Below, in pieces: positions 7,789 through 17,680 of a DNA stretch of 42,581 nt (position 1 is its first letter; every line of letters starts with the position of its first letter). This DNA is from Oscillospiraceae bacterium (GTDB taxonomy: Bacteria; Bacillota; Clostridia; Oscillospirales; JAGBHD01): NCBI GenBank assembly GCA_018110785.1, contig JAGBHD010000013.1, positions 1-42,581 on the forward strand, read 5' to 3'. The notes under the pieces were generated by a model that ran no database searches, had not been told where the DNA came from, and saw only the letters and a program-made list of their open reading frames with translations. The position numbers and the translations under genes are program-made.

Positions 7789-10101
7789 ATGCAAACCGTT
7801 ATTATGGCAGGCGGAGAGGGAAAAAGGCTTCGCCCTCTTACCTGTAGTTTACCGAAACCCTTGTTGCCGCTTTTGGAAAAACCGATAATAGAATATATTC
7901 TCGATTTATTGACCGAGCATTCCATAAGCTCGGCGGTTATTACGACGGGGTATTTGGGCGAGAAGATAAAGAGACATTTTCCGAGCGGAAAATACAAGGG
8001 TATAGCCTTGGAGTTTTCTCATGAGGACTTACCATTAGGAACAGCGGGGAGCGTTAAAAAAGCGGTAGGGGACAAAAGAGAAGATACGCTTGTTATAAGC
8101 GGAGATGCGCTTTGCGATTTCGATTTATCGAAAGCTGTAAATTTTCACAGAAAACGCCGAAGTGCCGTTACCATAATCGGAAAAAGGGTAGAAGACCCGC
8201 GAGAATACGGGCTTATAGAGACAGACGGAAGCGGGAGGGTTTTAGGTTTTTTGGAAAAGCCCGATTACAGCAAGGTAAGCTCTGATTTAGCCAATACAGG
8301 TGTTTATATTTTATCTCCGAAAGCTTTATCTTTAATACCAAAGAGCGGTCAGCCTGATTTTGGGCGGGACATTTTCCCCTTTCTTTTAAAGGAGGGAGAA
8401 GAAATCTCCGTTTATGAAGACGAGGGGTATTGGTGCGACATAGGGAGCGTTAAGACATATATTTCCTGCCAACACGATATTTTAAAGGGCAAGGTTAAAT
8501 GCGCTCGTGGGAGAGAGCTTGACTGCGATAATAATTTAATAAAAACGCCTATTCCCTCGGGGGTAAAAATCCTTCCGCCTGTTTACATCGGAGAAAATGT
8601 TGTTTTCGGACGAGGGGTTACGATTGATTCGGGAAGTATTATATCAAGCAGATCTAAAATTTTATCGGGGGCTAAAATTAAAGGGGGAATAGTAGGAGAG
8701 GGAGCTTTTTTAGGGGAAAGAAGCTCTGTTTCGGGGAGTGTTATATCAAACGGAGCTATACTCAAAAGAGCGGCATCTATTTACGAAGAGGGCGTCGTTG
8801 GTGAAAGGGCAGTTATAGGGGAGAGTGCAGTTGTACTGCCCTTTATTAAAATTTGGCCTTACAAGCAGGTTGAGGATATGACCGTTCAGAAAGAAAATGT
8901 TAAAGACGGGATAGTAAGGCGGGAGCTTTTTGATGACGACGGGATTTTAGGCGATACATCTCAAGAGATAACCCCCGAGTTTTTAGCGATTATAGGAAAG
9001 AGCGTCGGAAGCATAAAGAGGATAGCTAGAGTTTTTATAGGGTATGATGAGGGAGATGCTTCTAAGGCTTTTGCTTTAAGCCTTATTTCGGGCGTTTTAA
9101 GCGTAGGAAAGAATGTTTTCTGCTGTGAGCAGATTTCGAAAGCGGAATTTCTATGGGAAATACAAAAAAGAAAGCCCGATATAGGGGTATATATTTTTGC
9201 ACGCAGAAAAACCAAAATCGAATTCTACCATTCCGATTCGCTTCCTATATCAAGAGAAACCGAGCGAAGAATAGAAGATGGTGTTTTGAGAAATGAATAT
9301 ATGGGGGTTTCCTTTAATGAATTCGGAAGTCTTAAGATATTAAAAAGAGATAACGGATATTATGAAAGTCTTTTGAAGCTTTCTCCCGAGGGGCTTTCAG
9401 GGCAAAAAGCTAAAATTACCTCTATCGGAGCGTTAGAAGAAAAATTAAGAGAGGCATTAAAGACTCTTTCAGCGGCAGAGGGAGGGATTTCTTTTCAGCT
9501 TTCTTCGGGTGGAACGAAAGCCTCAGCTTACAGCGAAGAGACAGGATATATACCATACGAAAAGTTAGTTGCGATATGCTGTCTTGACCTTTTTTCAAAA
9601 GGGGAGGACGCAGCCTTGCCCGAAAGAATGCCAAGAGCTATTGATGAACTCGCGTTAGTTTATGACAGACGGGTTTTGCGATATGCCGACCTTTCGGTTT
9701 GCTCAAGAGATAGTGAAGCGCGAAGCCAAGCTTCGGCTCAGCCTTTTTTAAGAGATGGGGCAAAGCTTATAATAGCTATTTTAAGTTTCTTTAAAAGGAC
9801 AGGACTTGATTTAAAATCGGCTCTTCGCTTAATTCCCTCATTTTCCGTAGAAGTTAAAACGGTTAAAATACCTGAAACCGTAGGCGCGGCATTATCGAAA
9901 TTTTCGGGCGAAGAAAAAAGGCAAACTGCTGAGGGAATTTGCTTTAGCCGTGAAAATGGAACTGTTTTTTTAAAGCCTATGAAAAAGGGACGAGAAATAA
10001 GAATTTATGCCGAAAGCCTATCGGCAGAAATTTCCAAAGAATTGGCGGAGGATATTGAGAAGATTTTGGCAGGAAATCTTGACATAGAAAGAAAAAAATA
10101 G
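7789..10101 (+). CDS. NDP-sugar pyrophosphorylase with degenerate phosphomannomutase-like C-terminus
   Basis: Residues 1-230 are a nucleotidyltransferase domain: MQTVIMAGGEGKRLRPLT with the GxGxRLxPLT signature, FLEKPDY, and YWCDIGSVKTYISC. A left-handed beta-helix with hexapeptide-like repeats follows (about 255-360). The remaining ~390 residues follow the phosphohexomutase layout (GILGDTSQEITPEFLAIIGK, IGYDEGDASKAFA) but the active-site serine loop, normally TASHNP, reads IFARRKTKIEF near residue 470, so this part is probably catalytically dead. The family is annotated as mannose-1-phosphate guanylyltransferase-like. It would make an NDP-sugar for cell-surface glycans; the sugar is unknown. 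The ATG at 7789 follows AAAAAGGGG by 8 bases; a TTG one codon earlier is less likely. Confidence 0.88.
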   Translation: MQTVIMAGGEGKRLRPLTCSLPKPLLPLLEKPIIEYILDLLTEHSISSAVITTGYLGEKIKRHFPSGKYKGIALEFSHEDLPLGTAGSVKKAVGDKREDTLVISGDALCDFDLSKAVNFHRKRRSAVTIIGKRVEDPREYGLIETDGSGRVLGFLEKPDYSKVSSDLANTGVYILSPKALSLIPKSGQPDFGRDIFPFLLKEGEEISVYEDEGYWCDIGSVKTYISCQHDILKGKVKCARGRELDCDNNLIKTPIPSGVKILPPVYIGENVVFGRGVTIDSGSIISSRSKILSGAKIKGGIVGEGAFLGERSSVSGSVISNGAILKRAASIYEEGVVGERAVIGESAVVLPFIKIWPYKQVEDMTVQKENVKDGIVRRELFDDDGILGDTSQEITPEFLAIIGKSVGSIKRIARVFIGYDEGDASKAFALSLISGVLSVGKNVFCCEQISKAEFLWEIQKRKPDIGVYIFARRKTKIEFYHSDSLPISRETERRIEDGVLRNEYMGVSFNEFGSLKILKRDNGYYESLLKLSPEGLSGQKAKITSIGALEEKLREALKTLSAAEGGISFQLSSGGTKASAYSEETGYIPYEKLVAICCLDLFSKGEDAALPERMPRAIDELALVYDRRVLRYADLSVCSRDSEARSQASAQPFLRDGAKLIIAILSFFKRTGLDLKSALRLIPSFSVEVKTVKIPETVGAALSKFSGEEKRQTAEGICFSRENGTVFLKPMKKGREIRIYAESLSAEISKELAEDIEKILAGNLDIERKK

Positions 10102-10107
10102 TAAAAT
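10079..10107 (+). promoter_or_regulatory. SigA promoter of the rnjA-rplI-dnaB-tilS-hpt-ftsH run
   Basis: TTGACA (10079-10084) and TAAAAT (10102-10107) are 17 bases apart. The promoter is embedded in the last codons of the upstream gene and predicts a start near 10114, giving a leader of about 177 bases before rnjA. Confidence 0.8.
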
Positions 10108-10113
10108 TATCAT

Positions 10114-10269
10114 AACAAATGTGTTCGTTTCTTTTTGTTTTAAGCAAAAAGGCTAATAGGCGGCAATTTTCTTCTTTTAAAGGGGATAGGGGAAGAACCC
10201 GAAGTGTGCGTTGTTTGCCGCTATCAGACAAGGCTTCATCTTTAGGTGAAGTCTAATCTTACATATGTT
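10114..10269 (+). ncRNA. Structured leader RNA upstream of rnjA (unknown class)
   Basis: Between the predicted transcription start and the rnjA ribosome site the RNA can close on itself. AACAAATGT (10114-10122) pairs with ACATATGTT (10261-10269) except for one A-A mismatch. Inside are three hairpins: 10131-10137 with 10145-10151 (7 bp), 10160-10166 with 10215-10221 (7 bp GC-rich, with a large inner region), and 10231-10240 with 10245-10254 (10 bp, two wobbles, TTTA loop). I do not recognise it as a known riboswitch. It lacks a terminator T tract, so it is more likely a 5' leader of rnjA than a free small RNA. The pairing was found by eye. Confidence 0.45.
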
Positions 10270-10290
10270 AAATCTGAATTAAGGAGAATA

Positions 10291-12138
10291 ATGCTTGTGA
10301 ATGAGAAAAACACAGTAAAAAAAGAAGCAAATAATAAAAAGCAGAGCGATAAAAAAAGATATTACACCGCTCATAAAAAAGCAGTTAATTCTAAGGCAGA
10401 CGAGAAAAAAAGCACGCCGAGAAAGCCTGCCGCAAAAAAGCCGACAGCACCTAAGAAAACTAATCGAAAGATGCCTATAAAAGAGCCTTTAAAGATTATT
10501 CCTCTCGGAGGACTTAACGAAATCGGCAAGAATATGACGGTTTTTGAATGGGCGAATGATGCGGTTATTATTGATTGCGGCCTTTCATTTCCCGATGAAG
10601 AAATGCTGGGTGTTGACCTTGTTATACCCGATTTTACCTATATTGAAAAAATAAAAGACAAGGTAAAGGGAATTTTTATAACCCACGGACATGAAGACCA
10701 TATAGGAGCGCTTCCTTATCTTTGCGATGTTTTGTCCTGCCCGATATACGGCACACGGCTGACGCTTGGTCTTGTTGAAGGAAAGCTCAGAGAAAAGGGG
10801 AACTTTGCTTCGGCAAAGCTTGTAACGGTAAAGCCTAAGGATAAGATTAAGACAGGGGCTTTTGAGATGGAAATAATCCGCGTTAACCATTCTATTCCCG
10901 ATGCTGTAGGATTTGCTATAAAAACACCCGCGGGAACGATAGTTCATACGGGCGATTTTAAAATAGACAGCACACCGATTGAGGGCGGAGTTATCGACCT
11001 TGCTCGCTTCGGCGCGCTCGGAAAAGAGGGCGTTTTAGCCTTAATGGCAGACTCTACAAATGCAGAGCGACCTGGGTTTACCTTATCCGAAAGAACTGTA
11101 GGAGAATCCTTTGAGAAGCTTTTTGCAGGAGCGGATAACAAGAGAATAATTATTGCGACATTTAGCTCTAATATTCATAGAATTCAGCAGATTGTAAATT
11201 TAGCGGTAAAGCATGGCAGAAAGGTTGCAATTTCGGGCCGCAGTATGTCGAATGTTGTAGCCAAAGCGATAGAGCTCGGATATCTTTCTGTTCCTGATGG
11301 GGTTATAATAGATATAGATTCTTTGAAAAAATATAACCCGTCAGAGCTTATAATTATAACAACAGGCTCACAAGGCGAGCCTATGAGCGCCCTTTCGAGA
11401 ATGTCTACGGGGGATCATCGTCAGGTATCTGTAGGCCCCGGAGATTTTATTATTGTTTCGGCAACTCCTATCCCAGGAAACGAAAAGTTTGTAAGCCGAG
11501 TTGTAAATGAGCTTATGAGACTTGGCGCCGATGTTATTTATGAAAAAATGTATGATGTTCATGTTTCGGGACACGCTTGTCAAGAAGAATTAAAGCTTAT
11601 ATTAAGCTTAGTTAAACCGAAATATTTTATCCCTGTTCACGGGGAATATAAGCATTTAAAGAAAAACTCCTCTTTAGCGCAGTCGTTAGGGCTTAAAGCT
11701 CAGAATATTATAATCGGCGAAAACGGCAAGGTTATAGAAACAGACGGCGTTAATATGAAGTTTTCGGGAAATGTTCCCTCAGGTCAGGTTATGGTTGACG
11801 GACTCGGCGTTGGAGATGTCGGAAGCATTGTTTTGAGAGACAGAAAGCATCTCGCGGAAGACGGAATTATTATTATCGTTATGGGAATGATTCCCGGAAC
11901 GGGAAATGTTGTTTCAGGTCCCGAAATAATCTCAAGAGGATTTGTTTATGTTAAAGAATCCGAAGAGCTTATGGACGGAATTAAAAAGACAATACAGCAG
12001 ACTATTTATGAGCTTGAAGAAAGAAATGTTCGCGATTGGAGCGTTATAAAAACAAAGGTTAAGGACTCAGCGGGCGGCTATGTTTTCTCGAGAACAAAGC
12101 GCCGCCCGATGATTTTACCTATAGTTATAGAAGTTTAG
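10291..12138 (+). CDS. rnjA: Ribonuclease J
   Basis: RNase J is the main 5'-3' exonuclease and endonuclease for mRNA decay in Firmicutes, a beta-CASP metallo-beta-lactamase. It shows the metal site THGHEDHIGALPYL, the later ligands HTGDFKID and ADSTNAERPGFT, beta-CASP motifs (IATFSSNIHRIQQI, VHVSGHACQEE, KPKYFIPVHGEYKHL), and a C-terminal domain. A Lys/Ala-rich N-terminal extension of about 60 residues precedes the catalytic core, as in several clostridial homologues. Upstream codons in frame run through a leader hairpin, so the start is taken as ATG at 10291 just after AAGGAG (10281-10286); GTG at 10297 is an alternative with better spacing. Confidence 0.95.
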   Translation: MLVNEKNTVKKEANNKKQSDKKRYYTAHKKAVNSKADEKKSTPRKPAAKKPTAPKKTNRKMPIKEPLKIIPLGGLNEIGKNMTVFEWANDAVIIDCGLSFPDEEMLGVDLVIPDFTYIEKIKDKVKGIFITHGHEDHIGALPYLCDVLSCPIYGTRLTLGLVEGKLREKGNFASAKLVTVKPKDKIKTGAFEMEIIRVNHSIPDAVGFAIKTPAGTIVHTGDFKIDSTPIEGGVIDLARFGALGKEGVLALMADSTNAERPGFTLSERTVGESFEKLFAGADNKRIIIATFSSNIHRIQQIVNLAVKHGRKVAISGRSMSNVVAKAIELGYLSVPDGVIIDIDSLKKYNPSELIIITTGSQGEPMSALSRMSTGDHRQVSVGPGDFIIVSATPIPGNEKFVSRVVNELMRLGADVIYEKMYDVHVSGHACQEELKLILSLVKPKYFIPVHGEYKHLKKNSSLAQSLGLKAQNIIIGENGKVIETDGVNMKFSGNVPSGQVMVDGLGVGDVGSIVLRDRKHLAEDGIIIIVMGMIPGTGNVVSGPEIISRGFVYVKESEELMDGIKKTIQQTIYELEERNVRDWSVIKTKVKDSAGGYVFSRTKRRPMILPIVIEV

Positions 12139-12149
12139 GAGAGAGAAAA

Positions 12150-12599
12150 ATGAAGGTTATTTTAACAGCTGATGTAAAGGGAAGCGGCAAAAAGGGAGAG
12201 GTTATAAATGTATCCGACGGATATGCTAAAAACTTTCTGCTTCCTAAAAAACTTGCGGTTTTGGCAGATGCGGCAGCTATGAATGATTTAAAGCAGAAGA
12301 ATAGCTCTGAGGACCATAAAAAAGAGGTAGCTTTGAATGAAGCGAATGAAGCAAAGAACAAGATAGACGGAAAAACCGTTAATATCGCAGCTAAAGCCGG
12401 AGCCGATGGCAGCCGCCTTTTCGGCTCGGTTACAGCAAAAGATGTCGCAGAGGCTATCGAAAAGCAGTTTTCGGTTTCAGCAGATAAAAAGAAAATTGCC
12501 CTTTCTTCTGATATAAAGGGCTTTGGAACATATACGGCAGAGGTTAAATTTCATGCAGGGGTAACTGCAAAGGTAAATGTTAATGTAACTAAACTTTAA
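12150..12599 (+). CDS. rplI: 50S ribosomal protein L9
   Basis: The 149-residue protein begins MKVILTADVKGSGKKGEVIN and continues VSDGYAKNFLLPKKLA, the canonical L9 N-terminal domain that binds 23S rRNA; a long helix (about 40-75) and the C-terminal domain with GSRLFGSVTAKDVAEAI follow. Length is normal. It sits 11 bases behind rnjA and 12 bases ahead of dnaB; rplI-dnaB adjacency is common in Firmicutes. Confidence 0.97.
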   Translation: MKVILTADVKGSGKKGEVINVSDGYAKNFLLPKKLAVLADAAAMNDLKQKNSSEDHKKEVALNEANEAKNKIDGKTVNIAAKAGADGSRLFGSVTAKDVAEAIEKQFSVSADKKKIALSSDIKGFGTYTAEVKFHAGVTAKVNVNVTKL

Positions 12600-12611
12600 G
12601 GTGGGGTTATT

Positions 12612-13973
12612 ATGGCAAACGAGACTTTTTACGGCGGAAATATAAAGGATTATCTTCCGTTCAGCTTAGAGGCAGAGCAGTCGGTTCTGGGCTCTATATT
12701 AGTCGATGCTAAATGTATGGATACGGTGCTTGAATACATAAGCTCACCCGAGGCTTTTTATAAGGAAGTTCATAAGAAGCTTTTTTCGGCTATGAGTTAT
12801 ATGTATGCATCTCAGAAACCGATAGACTTTGTTACTGTTTTAGAGGAAGCCGGCAAGGAAAATATATTTGAATCAGATGAGGATGCGAAGCTTTATTTAA
12901 CCCAGCTTATACAGTTGGTTCCCGCGGTAGTTAATGTTGAAGCCTATGCAAAAATCGTCAGAGAAAAGCATTATCTTAGAATGCTCGCAGGGGTTTCGGG
13001 AGAAATCTTAGAGCAGTCGAGAGAGGGCCATACCGATGCTAATATGCTTTTAGAGATGGCGGAGCAGAGAATATTTGAAATCCGCCAAGGAAAGCAGACA
13101 GACGGGCTTGTTAAAATCGACGAGGTTATGATAAATGCTTTTGATACCTTGCAAAAGCTTAGCAGCGCAGACAGAGATAAATATCTCGGAATTTCAACGG
13201 GATATTCGATGCTCGATAAAACCTTAACAGGTCTTAATAAATCCGACCTTATTCTGATAGCGGCTCGTCCCGCGATGGGAAAAACGAGCTTTGCTTTAAA
13301 TATTGCGGTTAATGCCGCAAAGAAAAGCGGCAAAAAGGTTGCTGTCTTTTCTCTCGAAATGAGCAAAGAACAGCTTGTTAACCGTATTTTATCCTCAGAG
13401 GCCAGCGTTGAGAGCACAAAGCTCAGAACAGGCGAGCTTGAAAGCGATGAATGGCAGAGAATTTGCGCGGCGAGCGCAGATATAGCGAAGCTTCCTATGT
13501 ATATTGATGATACCCCCGGTCTTACCGTTAATGAAATGAAAGCGAAGCTCAGAAGACTTCCCGATTTAGGCGTAGTAGTTATTGACTATTTACAGCTTAT
13601 GACAACCGGTCGCCGAAGCGACGGAAACCGAGTTCAGGAGGTCTCCGAGATAACAAGGTCGCTTAAAATAATGGCTAAGGAACTTGATGTTCCCGTTATA
13701 ACCCTTTCGCAGCTTTCGCGCGGACCCGAGGGTAGGCAGGACCATAGACCTATGCTTTCCGACCTTCGTGAATCGGGCTCTATCGAGCAGGATGCCGATA
13801 TTGTTTTGGCGCTTTACCGCGATGCTTATTATAACAAAGAATCAGAAAAGGTTAATGTTGCGGAGTGTATTGTGCTTAAAAACCGCCATGGCGAGGTTAG
13901 AACAGTTGAATTAGGCTGGGACGACAGATTCACGAGATTCAGCAATTTGGAGATTTATCGTAATGATGAATAA
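12612..13973 (+). CDS. dnaB: Replicative DNA helicase DnaB
   Basis: This 453-residue hexameric helicase unwinds DNA at the replication fork. The N-terminal primase-interacting domain starts at LPFSLEAEQSVLGSIL. The RecA-like motor has Walker A ARPAMGKTSFALNIA, Walker B VVVIDYLQLM, and the later motifs LSQLSRGPEGRQDHRPMLSD (split across the loop) and LRESGSIEQDADIVLALYR. Length and motifs are normal with no intein. The ATG follows AAGGTGGGG. The gene is called dnaC in Bacillus. Confidence 0.97.
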   Translation: MANETFYGGNIKDYLPFSLEAEQSVLGSILVDAKCMDTVLEYISSPEAFYKEVHKKLFSAMSYMYASQKPIDFVTVLEEAGKENIFESDEDAKLYLTQLIQLVPAVVNVEAYAKIVREKHYLRMLAGVSGEILEQSREGHTDANMLLEMAEQRIFEIRQGKQTDGLVKIDEVMINAFDTLQKLSSADRDKYLGISTGYSMLDKTLTGLNKSDLILIAARPAMGKTSFALNIAVNAAKKSGKKVAVFSLEMSKEQLVNRILSSEASVESTKLRTGELESDEWQRICAASADIAKLPMYIDDTPGLTVNEMKAKLRRLPDLGVVVIDYLQLMTTGRRSDGNRVQEVSEITRSLKIMAKELDVPVITLSQLSRGPEGRQDHRPMLSDLRESGSIEQDADIVLALYRDAYYNKESEKVNVAECIVLKNRHGEVRTVELGWDDRFTRFSNLEIYRNDE

Positions 13974-15288
13974 TGCAGAGAAACTAGCATATAGTATGTT
14001 TCAGATGGGCGATAGAGTGCTTGTCGGGTTATCCGGCGGGGCAGACTCTGTTGCCCTTCTCTGCTTGTTAAACTCTTTAAAAGAAGCCCTCTCCCTCACC
14101 GTTTATGCCTGTCATATTAACCACGGCATAAGGGGAGAAGAGGCAAAAAGGGATGAGCTTTTTTGCAAAGAGCTTTGCGAAAAAATGGGTATAGAATTTT
14201 TCTGCGAGAGAATTTCAGTCCCCGAAATTGCAAGCAGAAGAAAATGCTCTGAGGAAACAGCGGGAAGAGAGGAAAGATATCGCATATTCCAAGAACTCGC
14301 GAAGAAAAAAGGAGCTAAAATTGCTACCGCCCATAATCGCGATGACTTGGCGGAAACGGTTATTTTTAATATTATAAGGGGAAGCTCGGCTAAAGGAGTC
14401 GTCTCTTTAAAGCCGATAAGAGAAAACATTTACCGCCCCCTTTTAGATACTTCGAGAAAAGAGATAGAAGAATATCTTGAAAAAATCGGTCAGTGCTTTG
14501 TAGAGGACTCTACAAATTCTAAAGAAATTTATACAAGAAATAAAATAAGGCATAATATAATTCCCATTCTTAAGGAAATAAACCCTAAAGCTTTAGAGCA
14601 TATAGCAAGATTTTCAAAAACCTTGAGAGAGGACTGCAGCTATTTAGATAAAAAAGCAAAAGAAGTTTATCAGAAAACCTATGAAGACGGTGCGCTTTCC
14701 GATGAGCTTTTAAGGTTTGATGCGGCTTTGGTTACAAGGGTTTTAGCCTTGTTTTTAGAACAGCACGGCGCAGAGGTAAGCTATGATAATATAAAGAGTT
14801 TAAAGGATATTTTAAGCAGTTCCGGAAAGGTTAATCTATCGGGAAATGTTTTATTCCAAAAAAGAGGGCATAAGCTTTTTAAGATAACCGAAGAAGAAAA
14901 TATTGAAAGAACAAGATTGTCAGAGGGCTCTTTCAAATTCGGAAAGGTAAAAATTACCCTTTCGTTTGTTGACTTAAAAGGGAAAAAGGATTATAATAAA
15001 TTTTATGGTGTGTTAAGGTTAGATGCGGATAAAATATCGGGAGATATTTGTTTAAGAAGCAGGGAAGAGGGCGACAAATTTCGCCCGAAAGGAAGGCCCT
15101 CGAAAACTTTAAAAAAGTTTTTCAATGAGCAAAAAATTCCTGCCGAGAAAAGACCTATAGTGCCAATAATAGAGGATGAAAAAGGAATAGTTGCCGTATT
15201 GCCGTATGCTATAGATGAAAGATTAGCTCCCGACGATATGACAAAGAGGCTTTTAATAATAGAAACTGACATGAGGACGGAGGAATAA
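13963..15288 (+). CDS. tilS: tRNA(Ile)-lysidine synthetase TilS
   Basis: TilS attaches lysine to C34 of tRNA(Ile2), changing its decoding from AUG to AUA. The 441-residue protein has the PP-loop VLVGLSGGADSVALLCLL, HINHGIRGEEAKRDE, ATAHNRDDLAETV and the RPLLDTSR/IRHNIIP region; the C-terminal substrate domain includes GDKFRPKGRPSKTLKKFF. It overlaps the dnaB end by 11 bases and is followed by hpt and ftsH, the well-known tilS-hpt-ftsH order of Firmicutes. Two adjacent ATGs (13963, 13966) are possible starts. Confidence 0.96.
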   Translation: MMNNAEKLAYSMFQMGDRVLVGLSGGADSVALLCLLNSLKEALSLTVYACHINHGIRGEEAKRDELFCKELCEKMGIEFFCERISVPEIASRRKCSEETAGREERYRIFQELAKKKGAKIATAHNRDDLAETVIFNIIRGSSAKGVVSLKPIRENIYRPLLDTSRKEIEEYLEKIGQCFVEDSTNSKEIYTRNKIRHNIIPILKEINPKALEHIARFSKTLREDCSYLDKKAKEVYQKTYEDGALSDELLRFDAALVTRVLALFLEQHGAEVSYDNIKSLKDILSSSGKVNLSGNVLFQKRGHKLFKITEEENIERTRLSEGSFKFGKVKITLSFVDLKGKKDYNKFYGVLRLDADKISGDICLRSREEGDKFRPKGRPSKTLKKFFNEQKIPAEKRPIVPIIEDEKGIVAVLPYAIDERLAPDDMTKRLLIIETDMRTEE

Positions 15289-15291
15289 AAA

Positions 15292-15831
15292 ATGCTTGGA
15301 GACATTGAACGAGTTTTAATTTCAGAAGAAGAGCTTAAAGAAAAGGTATATATGCTCGGAAAGCAAATATCAGAGGACTATAAAGGAAAAAATCTTCTCT
15401 TGGTCAGTGTTTTAAAAGGCTCTGTTATTTTTATGGCAGACTTAATGCGCGCTATAACAATTCCTGCTCAGATAGATTTTATGAGCGTTTCGAGCTATGG
15501 TAGCGGTGTAAAAACAAGCGGAGTGGTTAAAATAATCAAAGACTTAGATGTTAGCATTGAAGAAAAGGATATTCTTATTGTTGAGGATATTCTGGATAGC
15601 GGAAAAACCCTTTATTATTTAAGAGATATGCTTTCTGCAAGAAAACCTAAAAGTTTCAGAATTTGCACCCTTCTTGATAAGCCCGAGCGCCGCGAGGCAG
15701 ACATCTCAGCAGACTATTTCGGCTTCAGAGTTCCTAACGATTTTGTCGTTGGATATGGACTTGATTGTGATGAAAAATATCGCAATCTCCCATTTGTAGG
15801 GGTGTTGAAGCCTGAAGTTTATTCCAAATAA
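15292..15831 (+). CDS. hpt: Hypoxanthine phosphoribosyltransferase
   Basis: The 179-residue enzyme salvages hypoxanthine and guanine to IMP and GMP using PRPP. The PRPP-binding loop reads [17 protein letters not shown], and the N-terminal [19 protein letters not shown] and C-terminal [20 protein letters not shown] are typical of the family. It starts 3 bases after the tilS stop and precedes ftsH by 14 bases. In Bacillus, TilS and Hpt together activate ftsH transcription; conservation of the order is visible here, the regulation is not. Confidence 0.96.
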   Translation: MLGDIERVLISEEELKEKVYMLGKQISEDYKGKNLLLVSVLKGSVIFMADLMRAITIPAQIDFMSVSSYGSGVKTSGVVKIIKDLDVSIEEKDILIVEDILDSGKTLYYLRDMLSARKPKSFRICTLLDKPERREADISADYFGFRVPNDFVVGYGLDCDEKYRNLPFVGVLKPEVYSK

Positions 15832-15845
15832 TCGGAGGATAGATA

Positions 15846-17672
15846 ATGCAACCTAAAAAAATTAAAGGAACAGTTATTTATATAATTGCTTTTATCGGAA
15901 TTCTTATTTCCGGATTTATAGTTTACAGCAACCTAATAGAAAAAGAGGGCTATAGCTACAGCGAGGTTATTACCCTATTTGAAGAAGGAAAGGTAAGCGA
16001 ATATACCCTTGATTTAAATAAAGGTAAGCTTAAATTTAAATTAAGAGGCGAGGATAGGGAGCAAAACTATAATGTTCCTTATGTTTCGATGTTTATAGAG
16101 GATATAAAAGGCTATGTAGAAGAATATAATCAGGCTAATCCTAATAATAAGATAGCATACGATTATACGGCTTCTGCAAGCGGATCTATGCTTTTAACCT
16201 ATGGACCCACAATTTTGCTTTTAATTTTAATTATTGCGTTTTGGGTTTATATGGCAAGGCAGACAGGAGAGGGCGGAAAGATTTCTGCTTTCGGAAAATC
16301 CAATATCAAAGAGCTTCCGCCAGACCGTTTAAAGGTTACCTTTGCCGATGTTGCAGGTGCTGCAGAGGAAAAGGGCGAGCTTCAGGAGATAGTTGAGTTT
16401 CTTAAAAATCCTCAGAGATTTAATGAGCTTGGTGCGAGAATTCCCAAGGGCGTTCTTTTGATGGGACAGCCCGGAACAGGTAAAACCCTTTTAGCAAAGG
16501 CTGTTGCAGGAGAAGCAGGAGTTCCTTTCTTCTCTATTTCGGGCTCCGATTTCGTTGAAATGTTTGTAGGTGTCGGTGCGTCAAGAGTAAGAGACCTTTT
16601 TGATAAGGCTAAAAAAGCGGCACCCAGCATAATTTTTATTGATGAAATTGATGCCGTAGGTCGTCATAGAGGCGCAGGTCTCGGCGGCGGACATGATGAA
16701 AGAGAGCAAACCTTAAACCAGCTGCTTGTTGAGATGGACGGTTTCTCTACCAATCAGGGAGTTATCGTTATTGCCGCAACAAACAGAAAGGATATTTTAG
16801 ACCCCGCTTTGCTTCGTCCCGGTCGTTTCGACAGACAGATCGTTGTATATCCGCCCGATCTTAAAGGCAGAGAGGAAATTTTATGGGTGCATACCAAGAA
16901 TAAGCCCTTGGCTCCCGATGTTGATTTAAAGGTTATAGCTCAGTCTACCTCAGGCTTTACGGGGGCAGACTTGGAAAACCTTGCTAACGAAGCAGCTCTT
17001 TTAGCTGCGAGAAAAAATAAAAAGGCAATAACAATGGAAGAGATTGAAGAGGCTTCCTTAAAGGTTATTGCAGGTCCCGAAAAGAAATCGAGAAAGATTT
17101 TGGAAGAGGATAAGAGGGTAACTGCTTATCATGAAGCGGGCCACGCTGTTTGCACCTATTATCTTCCTACTCAGGACCCCGTTCATCAGATTTCTGTTAT
17201 TCCGAGAGGTATGGCGGCAGGATATACTATTTCTTTGCCTAAAGACGACCAATCCCATGTTCGCAAAAAATCTCTCGAAGAGAGAATTGTTGTTCTTTTG
17301 GGCGGTAGGGCTGCCGAGAAAATTGTTCTCGATGATATAACTACAGGTGCTTCTCACGATATTGAGGTTGCAACCAACATCGCAAGAGAAATGGTAACGA
17401 GATATGGATTCAGCGACCTTTTAGGTCCCGTTTTATACGGTCAGGAAAATCAAGAGGTTTTCTTGGGAAGAGAGATTGCTCATAACAACAACCATTCTCC
17501 CGAAATTGCAAACCGCATAGATTCGGAGATAAAGAGAATAGTTGAAGAGGGATATGCTAAGGCTATCTCTATCTTGACCGAGCATAAGGATAAATTAGAG
17601 CTTATAGCAGAAAAGCTTATTGAAACAGAGAAACTGAATGAACAAGAGTTTAAAGCTCTGATGGAACAATAA
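15846..17672 (+). CDS. ftsH: ATP-dependent zinc metalloprotease FtsH
   Basis: This 608-residue membrane-anchored AAA protease degrades misplaced membrane and regulatory proteins. Two membrane segments flank an extracytoplasmic domain (about residues 9-27 and 118-138). The AAA module has Walker [14 protein letters not shown] (Gln where Pro is usual), Walker [13 protein letters not shown], and the second region of homology [20 protein letters not shown]. The zinc site is [11 protein letters not shown], with a further ligand in the [12 protein letters not shown] region. A hairpin lies directly behind the stop codon. Confidence 0.97.
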   Translation: MQPKKIKGTVIYIIAFIGILISGFIVYSNLIEKEGYSYSEVITLFEEGKVSEYTLDLNKGKLKFKLRGEDREQNYNVPYVSMFIEDIKGYVEEYNQANPNNKIAYDYTASASGSMLLTYGPTILLLILIIAFWVYMARQTGEGGKISAFGKSNIKELPPDRLKVTFADVAGAAEEKGELQEIVEFLKNPQRFNELGARIPKGVLLMGQPGTGKTLLAKAVAGEAGVPFFSISGSDFVEMFVGVGASRVRDLFDKAKKAAPSIIFIDEIDAVGRHRGAGLGGGHDEREQTLNQLLVEMDGFSTNQGVIVIAATNRKDILDPALLRPGRFDRQIVVYPPDLKGREEILWVHTKNKPLAPDVDLKVIAQSTSGFTGADLENLANEAALLAARKNKKAITMEEIEEASLKVIAGPEKKSRKILEEDKRVTAYHEAGHAVCTYYLPTQDPVHQISVIPRGMAAGYTISLPKDDQSHVRKKSLEERIVVLLGGRAAEKIVLDDITTGASHDIEVATNIAREMVTRYGFSDLLGPVLYGQENQEVFLGREIAHNNNHSPEIANRIDSEIKRIVEEGYAKAISILTEHKDKLELIAEKLIETEKLNEQEFKALMEQ

Positions 17673-17680
17673 TGTTTTGA

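Noticed and set aside
10114-10269. 6S RNA, SRP RNA or a known riboswitch before rnjA
   Set aside because: No 6S-type central bubble, no SRP GGAA/AGCAGC motif and no known aptamer core (TPP, FMN, SAM, glycine, lysine, M-box, c-di-AMP) could be matched; a TTTAGGTGAA stretch resembling part of the M-box is explained by hairpin 3.
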